In this document: in pieces, positions 6,404 through 10,043 of the stretch | Position numbering within the stretch: the stretch's first letter is position 1 | How the letters are laid out: every line of letters begins with the position of its first letter | Assembly: GCA_026983855.1 (NCBI GenBank) | Contig: JALSTE010000528.1 | Location: forward strand, 1 to 10,043 | Direction: 5' to 3' | Origin: Acidimicrobiia bacterium | GTDB lineage: Bacteria; Actinomycetota; Acidimicrobiia; Acidimicrobiales; Poriferisodalaceae | Length of the DNA: 10,043 nucleotides | Notes under the pieces: generated by a model | Databases searched by the model: none | What the model was told of the DNA's origin: nothing | What the model saw: only the letters and a program-made list of their open reading frames with translations | Position numbers and translations under genes: made by a program

Positions 6404-7567
6404 ATGAGAAAACGACCGACTCTATGGCGCCTACTGGCGCTGCTGATGGCCATGGGCCTCATCGCCGCCGCATGTGGTGACAGTGGCGGCAACGCCACCG
6501 ATACCACCGCGGCGGCCGGAGGCGACGGAGGTGGGGACACCCAGGCACCGGCCGAGATGGTCGACGTCAAGCTCCAGCTCCAGTGGTTCACCCAGGCCCA
6601 GTTCGCCGGCTACTTCGCCGCCGTGGACCAGGGCTTCTACAAGGACCTCGGGCTTAACGTCGAGATTCTGGAGGGTGGTGTGGACATCGTCCCCCAGACC
6701 CAGCTCGACTCCGGCGCCGTGGACTTCGCCATCGCCTGGGTGCCGAAGGCCCTGGTCTCCATCGAGGAGGGGGCCAACATCGTCGACATCGGCCAGGTCT
6801 TCCAGCGCAGTGGAACCCTGCAGGTGGCCTTCGCCGACTCCGGTATCTCCAAGGTCGAGGACCTCAAGGGCAAGACCGTCGGCAACTGGGGTTTCGGCAA
6901 CGAGTTCGAGCTCCTGGCCGGTCTCCGCAAGGCCGGCCTGGACCCGGCGTCCGACGTCACCCTGGTGCAGCAGAACTTCGACATGCTGGCGCTGCTGAAC
7001 CGTGAGATCGACGCCGCCCAGGCCATGATCTACAACGAGTACGCCCAGGTTCTCGAGACCGTGAATCCCGACACCGGCGAGCTCTACCAGCCCGAGGACC
7101 TTTCGGTGATCAACTGGAACGACGTCGGAACGGCGATGCTCCAGGACGCCATCTGGGCCGACGCCGACCGTCTCGACAGCGACCCGGCCTACCGGGACAC
7201 CGCCGTCAAGTTCGTCCAGGCCTCGCTCAAGGGCTGGGCCTTCTGCCGGGACAACTTCGACCAGTGCGTCGACATCGTCCTCCAGAACGCACCGACCCTG
7301 GGCAAGTCCCACCAGGCGTGGCAGCTCAACGAGATCAACCAGTTGATCTGGCCCTCCCCGGCGGGAGCGGGTGTGATGGACAAGGCCCTGTGGGATCAGA
7401 CCAAGGAGGTCGCCACCTCGGAGAACATCGTCAGCTCGGTGTCCGATGACTCCTTCCGGACCGACATCGCCGAGGAGGCGGTGGCCAACCTCGAGAATGA
7501 GGGCGTCGACGTCAAGGGCACCGGGTACTCGCCCACGACGGTGACCCTGAACGAGGGCGGCAACTGA
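6404..7567 (+). CDS. Substrate-binding lipoprotein of ABC importer, NMT1/THI5-like (pyrimidine-type ligand inferred)
   Basis: Extracellular solute-binding protein of 387 aa tethered as a lipoprotein. Residues 1-23 are a Sec signal (MRKRP, a hydrophobic core, then lipobox LIAAAC with C24). A Gly/Ala/Thr/Asp-rich linker spans about 25-50. The mature domain starts with KLQLQWFTQAQFAGYF (56-71) and QGFYKDLGLNVEILEGG, the hallmark opening of the NMT1/THI5-like fold that binds pyrimidine, riboflavin and related ligands (ThiY, RibY relatives). Further segments are VDIVPQTQLDSGAVDFAIAW (93-112) and VEDLKGKTVGNWGFGNEFEL (151-170). ATG 6404 is chosen over upstream in-frame codons because AGGAGGGG (6389-6396) lies 7 nt before it and the signal peptide begins there. 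The gap and strong ribosome binding site fit the usual need for excess binding protein over permease. The neighbouring dihydropyrimidinase suggests uracil, thymine, hydantoin or a related heterocycle as ligand. Confidence 0.9.
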   Translation: MRKRPTLWRLLALLMAMGLIAAACGDSGGNATDTTAAAGGDGGGDTQAPAEMVDVKLQLQWFTQAQFAGYFAAVDQGFYKDLGLNVEILEGGVDIVPQTQLDSGAVDFAIAWVPKALVSIEEGANIVDIGQVFQRSGTLQVAFADSGISKVEDLKGKTVGNWGFGNEFELLAGLRKAGLDPASDVTLVQQNFDMLALLNREIDAAQAMIYNEYAQVLETVNPDTGELYQPEDLSVINWNDVGTAMLQDAIWADADRLDSDPAYRDTAVKFVQASLKGWAFCRDNFDQCVDIVLQNAPTLGKSHQAWQLNEINQLIWPSPAGAGVMDKALWDQTKEVATSENIVSSVSDDSFRTDIAEEAVANLENEGVDVKGTGYSPTTVTLNEGGN

Positions 7568-7619
7568 CCCGCTCCGCTCCCCCGCCCACGGACGGGACCT
7601 CGAGAATCACATGACGGGC

Positions 7620-7654
7620 CGGGCCCGCTCTCCGACCACCGGGGAGCGGGCCCG
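7620..7654 (+). terminator. Strong hairpin terminator after the transport/catabolism cluster
   Basis: The arms 7620-7633 and 7641-7654 pair over 14 bp with a single T-G pair and a 7-nt loop. It starts 52 nt after the stop codon of the binding-protein gene. There is no T-tract (ATCCTTGGG follows), as is common for GC-rich actinobacterial terminators. A second small inverted repeat (GAGACC/GGTCTC, 7679-7696) follows. The position separates the cluster from the unrelated methyltransferase gene, so it probably ends the transport transcript. Confidence 0.65.
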
Positions 7655-7736
7655 ATCCTTGGGTCCGGCTGGTTTCCCGAGACCACGGCCGGTCTCCGAC
7701 CCCACACCATCCACTCACCGCCGGGAGGCGACAGCC

Positions 7737-8567
7737 ATGGGCGAATCAGGATCCTCCGACATATTCCTGGAGATCGGCCACGCCGATGAGGAGACCATCG
7801 CCCGCATGGTCACCCGACTCGAGTTCCGGGACACCGATCCCAACTTCTCGGCCTGGCGGGACCGGTACCTGACGGCCATCGACCCGGCCACGGCCGGGGC
7901 GGTGCTGGAGGTGGGGGCCGGGACGGGTGTGGTGGCCCGGGAGGTCGCCCGGCGGACCTCACCGACCACCCGGATCGTGGCCGAGGATCCCAGCGCACCA
8001 CTGCTGGCGGCCGGGCGTGAGCACGCCCACCGGGCCGGACTGGAGGGAAGAATCGACTTCGTTGAGGGCGATGTCCACCACCTGGACCACCCCGACCACA
8101 GCTTCGACGTGGTCATCGCCCACACCGTGTTCAGTCACATCGCCGACCCGGCCCGGGCCCTGGCCGAGATGGCCCGGGTCGTCCGACCGGGGGGATCGGT
8201 GGTCGTGTTCGACGGGGACATCGCCTCGTGGACGTTCACCCACCCCGACCCCGAACTCAACGGGGCCGTGCACGACGCCCTTCTCCGCACTGTCGCCCAC
8301 AATCCCCTGGTGATGAGACGGCTGCCCGCCCTGGCCCACTCCTGCGGACTCCGGATCACCGGATTCGACGCCCACGCCCTGGCCGAGGCGGGCCAGGGGA
8401 GCTACTGGCTGTCCACCGCTGACACCTACGTGCCCGTGGCGGCCCGAGCCGGGAGGATCGACGCCGGAAGGTCCCGAGGCTGGCTCGAATGGCAGCACCG
8501 GGCATCGGACTCCGGGGAGTTCTTCGCCGTGGGCAACTACTACACCTTTCTCCTCACCCCGGGATAG
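7737..8567 (+). CDS. Class I SAM-dependent methyltransferase, substrate unknown
   Basis: Predicted cytoplasmic protein of 276 aa with a Rossmann methyltransferase domain at about 45-165. Motif I is VLEVGAGTGVVAREVA (56-71), acidic residues after the second strand are E83/D84 (IVAEDPS), GDVHHLDHPD (111-120) is the motif II region, and ARVVRPGGSVVVFDGD (146-161) is motif III. This is the UbiE/methyltransferase-11 style. The C-terminal third (about 166-276) is not recognised and probably forms the substrate cap. It contains WLSTADTYVPVAARAGRID. The frame is open upstream through the terminator hairpin, but ATG 7737 is the start because GGGAGG (7723-7728) lies 8 nt before it. The hairpin upstream and the tRNA gene downstream make it a single-gene unit. 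Nothing ties it to the pyrimidine genes, and I cannot name the methyl acceptor. Confidence 0.85.
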   Translation: MGESGSSDIFLEIGHADEETIARMVTRLEFRDTDPNFSAWRDRYLTAIDPATAGAVLEVGAGTGVVAREVARRTSPTTRIVAEDPSAPLLAAGREHAHRAGLEGRIDFVEGDVHHLDHPDHSFDVVIAHTVFSHIADPARALAEMARVVRPGGSVVVFDGDIASWTFTHPDPELNGAVHDALLRTVAHNPLVMRRLPALAHSCGLRITGFDAHALAEAGQGSYWLSTADTYVPVAARAGRIDAGRSRGWLEWQHRASDSGEFFAVGNYYTFLLTPG

Positions 8568-8646
8568 CCATCGACCCCGGCCACTCACGATGGTCGCGGC
8601 CACACTGCCGGTGACCACGGGGGCGGGGCCGATGGGAGGGCGGGGC

Positions 8647-8652
8647 TAGACT
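8647..8652 (+). promoter_or_regulatory. Probable -10 element of the tRNA-Leu gene
   Basis: TAGACT is a good match to the actinobacterial TAnnnT -10 element. It is 39 nt before the tRNA 5' end, giving a leader of about 30 nt to be removed by RNase P. No TTGACA-like -35 box is found 16-18 bp upstream, where the sequence is only G/C. The remainder of the gap 8568-8691 shows nothing else I can support. Confidence 0.5.
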
Positions 8653-8691
8653 CACGATCTTCACCGGGCGGGTCATCCGTCCCGATGGCCG

Positions 8692-8775
8692 GCGAGCGTG
8701 GCGGAACTGGCAGACGCGCTGGGTTTAGGTCCCAGTGGCCGAAAGGCTGTGGGGGTTCGAGTCCCCCCGCTCGCA
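8692..8775 (+). tRNA. tRNA-Leu(UAG)
   Basis: The 84-nt sequence folds as a type II tRNA. The acceptor stem is GCGAGCG (8692-8698) with CGCTCGC (8768-8774), with discriminator A8775. The anticodon stem is CTGGG (8719-8723) with CCCAG (8731-8735), enclosing loop TTTAGGT and anticodon TAG at 8726-8728, which reads CUA and probably other CUN leucine codons. A long variable arm with a GAAA-type loop follows (8736-8750). The T stem is GGGGG/CCCCC around TTCGAGT (8751-8767). The long variable arm and the A discriminator are leucine identity features. The 3' CCA is not encoded (CCT follows), so it must be added enzymatically. Confidence 0.96.
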
Positions 8776-8785
8776 CCTGGTGTCC

Positions 8786-8804
8786 CACCCCCGCTGTCGG
8801 GGTG
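8786..8804 (+). terminator. Small hairpin just downstream of tRNA-Leu
   Basis: CACCCC (8786-8791) pairs with GGGGTG (8799-8804) around a 7-nt loop, 10 nt after the tRNA 3' end. It may terminate the tRNA transcript or act as the 3' trailer hairpin for end processing. The stem is short and no T-run follows. Confidence 0.35.
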
Positions 8805-8883
8805 AGCTGGAACCGGCCACGCCAGCCCCCGGTCACACGGGAGAGCGGCCACCCACGAGCTACCACTCGCCGCTGTCCACAGG

Positions 8884-8912
8884 TCACCCCCGGTCGCACG
8901 AGAGTGGGGTGA
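8884..8912 (+). repeat. Inverted repeat upstream of the D-threonine aldolase-like gene
   Basis: TCACCCC (8884-8890) and GGGGTGA (8906-8912) form a 7-bp inverted repeat with a 15-nt centre. It ends 8 nt before the CAGACT element at 8921. The position, overlapping the -35 region of the presumed promoter, would suit an operator, but no regulator gene is visible nearby. The half-site CACCCC/GGGGTG is also used by the hairpin at 8786-8804. Confidence 0.3.
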
Positions 8913-8920
8913 GGATGGGG

Positions 8921-8926
8921 CAGACT
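8921..8926 (+). promoter_or_regulatory. Possible -10 element giving a leaderless transcript
   Basis: CAGACT differs from TAGACT by one base and ends 6 nt before ATG 8933. That is the distance expected if transcription starts at the A of the start codon. No ribosome binding site is correctly spaced for ATG 8933, which agrees with a leaderless mRNA. No clear -35 box is present. Confidence 0.35.
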
Positions 8927-8932
8927 GGGTCG

Positions 8933-9922
8933 ATGCTGGTCGAGGACCTTCCCACCCCCGCCCTGTGGGCGGATGCCGACGCCCTGGGTTCCAACCTGGC
9001 CACCATGGCCGCCGCCTGGCCCGGTACCCGGCTGCGACCCCACGTGAAGGCCCACAAGTGCACCTCCCTGGCCCGCGAGCAGGCGTCCCGGGGCCACACC
9101 GCCTTCACCTGCGCCACCCCCGCCGAGGTACTGGGTCTGGCCCGGGCCGGGCTGGGTGATGACATCCTGCTGGCCAATCAGTGCCTCGATCCCGGCCGTC
9201 TGGAGGCCATGGCCCACTCCGGGGCCCGGGTGACCGTCGCCGTCGATTCAGAGGCCACCATCGCCGCCGCGGCGATGGCGGGGATCGCCGAGGTCCTCAT
9301 AGAGGTGCGGGTCGGCTTCCGCTGCGGGTGCGCGGTCGGGCAGGCCGGTCCCCTGGCCGCCACCGCCCGACGTCTGGGACTGGGCGTACGGGGGGTGATG
9401 GGGTACGAGGGCCACGCCATGGGTCTCACCCAACGTTCCGAACGTGAGCGACTCACCGCCGGGGCCATGGAGAGACTGGCCGAGGCCCACGAAGCGGTGG
9501 GGGGCGAGATCGTCAGCGGAGGTGGCACGGGCACCTGGGACATCAACCACTGGGTCACCGAGCTCCAGGCCGGCTCCTACGTGCTCATGGACACCGCCTA
9601 CTCCGCCCAGGACCAGCCCTTCGTCCAGGGATTGTTCATCTCGGCCACGGTCATATCGGTGGCGCCGGGCTACGCGGTATGTGACGCCGGGTTGAAGGCC
9701 CTCGGCATGGACCACGGCAACCCCACGATCGAGGGGGCCGAGATCATCTACTGCGCCGACGAGCACACCGCCTTCGTGCCCGACACCCCCGTGAGGGTCG
9801 GGGATCGGATCACGGTGATCCCGGCCCACATCGATCCGACCATGGCCAAGCACCCGGTTCTCCACGTGGCCCAGAGGGGAGAGGTCGTGGACACCTGGGA
9901 GATCGACCTGCGTCACTGGTGA
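8933..9922 (+). CDS. PLP-dependent D-threonine aldolase-like / D-serine dehydratase-like enzyme
   Basis: Predicted 329-aa enzyme of the fold-type III (alanine racemase-like barrel) D-threonine aldolase/D-serine dehydratase group. It would cleave D-3-hydroxy amino acids to glycine plus an aldehyde, or dehydrate them. The N-terminal barrel opens with DLPTPALWADADAL (5-18) and RPHVKAHK, where K39 is the likely PLP lysine. EVRVGFRCGC (124-133) and the phosphate-binding SGGGTGTWD (195-203) follow. The C-terminal metal domain spans about 230-315, with EHTAF (277-281) and IPAHIDPT, giving candidate metal ligands H299 and D301. D-serine dehydratases I know have HxC here, and D-threonine aldolase has HxD, so the aldolase reaction is favoured. 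The open frame runs back to 8735, but that lies inside the tRNA gene. ATG 8933 is preferred by homology and the promoter spacing, and ATG 8915 is the alternative start. No link to neighbouring genes is evident. Confidence 0.83.
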   Translation: MLVEDLPTPALWADADALGSNLATMAAAWPGTRLRPHVKAHKCTSLAREQASRGHTAFTCATPAEVLGLARAGLGDDILLANQCLDPGRLEAMAHSGARVTVAVDSEATIAAAAMAGIAEVLIEVRVGFRCGCAVGQAGPLAATARRLGLGVRGVMGYEGHAMGLTQRSERERLTAGAMERLAEAHEAVGGEIVSGGGTGTWDINHWVTELQAGSYVLMDTAYSAQDQPFVQGLFISATVISVAPGYAVCDAGLKALGMDHGNPTIEGAEIIYCADEHTAFVPDTPVRVGDRITVIPAHIDPTMAKHPVLHVAQRGEVVDTWEIDLRHW

Positions 9923-10026
9923 ACGACCCCCAACCAGACCCACCCCATCACCGGTGAACGACCCCCAACCAGACCCACCCCATCACCGGTGAGCGACCCC
10001 CACGAGACCCACCTCGTCACCGGTGA
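9913..10026 (+). repeat. C-rich tandem repeat, about 35-bp unit with 10-bp palindromes, on the stop codon of the preceding gene
   Basis: Two identical 35-bp copies (9920-9954 and 9955-9989) are followed by a diverged 34-bp copy (9990-10023). The first copy begins with the TGA stop codon of the aldolase-like gene. The palindrome TCACCGGTGA recurs at each copy boundary: 9948-9957, 9983-9992 and 10017-10026. A one-mismatch version (TCACTGGTGA) sits at 9913-9922, inside the last codons of the gene. The exact unit has 18 C, 5 G, 10 A and 2 T on the + strand, so its RNA would be C-rich and G-poor. The remaining sequence to the window end (10027-10043) shows no further clear copy, and the array may be truncated by the edge. 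Confidence 0.9.
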
Positions 10027-10043
10027 TCAACGGGACCGCGGCG

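Noticed and set aside
7611..7736. N-terminal extension of the methyltransferase
   Set aside because: It would run through the terminator hairpin, has no ribosome binding site, and is Arg/Pro-rich. ATG 7737 has GGGAGG 8 nt upstream.
8568..8593. CCATCG/CGATGG inverted repeat after the methyltransferase gene as a terminator
   Set aside because: The stem is only 6 bp with a 14-nt loop and no T-tract, which is not above chance in this sequence.
8735..8932. N-terminal extension of the aldolase-like protein
   Set aside because: It begins within the anticodon stem of tRNA-Leu and gives low-complexity sequence before the conserved start of the barrel.
9913..10043. CRISPR array
   Set aside because: The units abut directly with no unique spacers, and the whole 35-bp unit is repeated.

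Overview
The window comes from a GC-rich, gene-dense bacterial chromosome, most likely an actinomycete. An Acidimicrobiia-like lineage is my inference from overall style, not from a marker gene. The evidence is strong C/G bias at third codon positions, ATGA/GTGA gene overlaps, TAGACT-like -10 elements, an F420-type luciferase-like oxidoreductase, and hairpin terminators without T-tracts. All genes read on the + strand, and I see no mobile element.

Region 1 (1-3686) is catabolic. It holds the C-terminal three quarters of a dihydropyrimidinase/hydantoinase cut by the window edge, then a CoA-acylating (methyl)malonate-semialdehyde dehydrogenase, then a luciferase-like, probably F420-dependent oxidoreductase. 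A strong GC-rich hairpin lies between the first two genes. The order fits reductive pyrimidine catabolism: ring opening of a dihydropyrimidine by the first enzyme, then conversion of the resulting (methyl)malonate semialdehyde to acetyl- or propionyl-CoA by the second. The role of the F420-type enzyme is open. Reduction or oxidation of the pyrimidine ring is an attractive hypothesis.

Region 2 (3694-7567) is a complete ABC importer of the nitrate/sulfonate/NMT1 class: permease, ATPase, second permease, and then a lipoprotein substrate-binding protein after a 171-bp gap with its own strong ribosome binding site. The first three genes overlap or nearly touch and follow the oxidoreductase by 7 bp, so import and catabolism are probably one transcription unit. 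A pyrimidine, hydantoin or related N-heterocycle is the likely cargo. A 14-bp-stem hairpin 52 bp after the binding-protein gene probably ends the unit.

Region 3 (7737-10043) appears unrelated. It has a class I SAM-dependent methyltransferase, a tRNA-Leu(UAG) gene with its own probable -10 element, and a PLP enzyme of the D-threonine aldolase/D-serine dehydratase fold whose metal motif (HxD) points to the aldolase side. The window ends in a C-rich tandem repeat of about 35 bp that starts on that gene's stop codon and carries a 10-bp palindrome at each junction.
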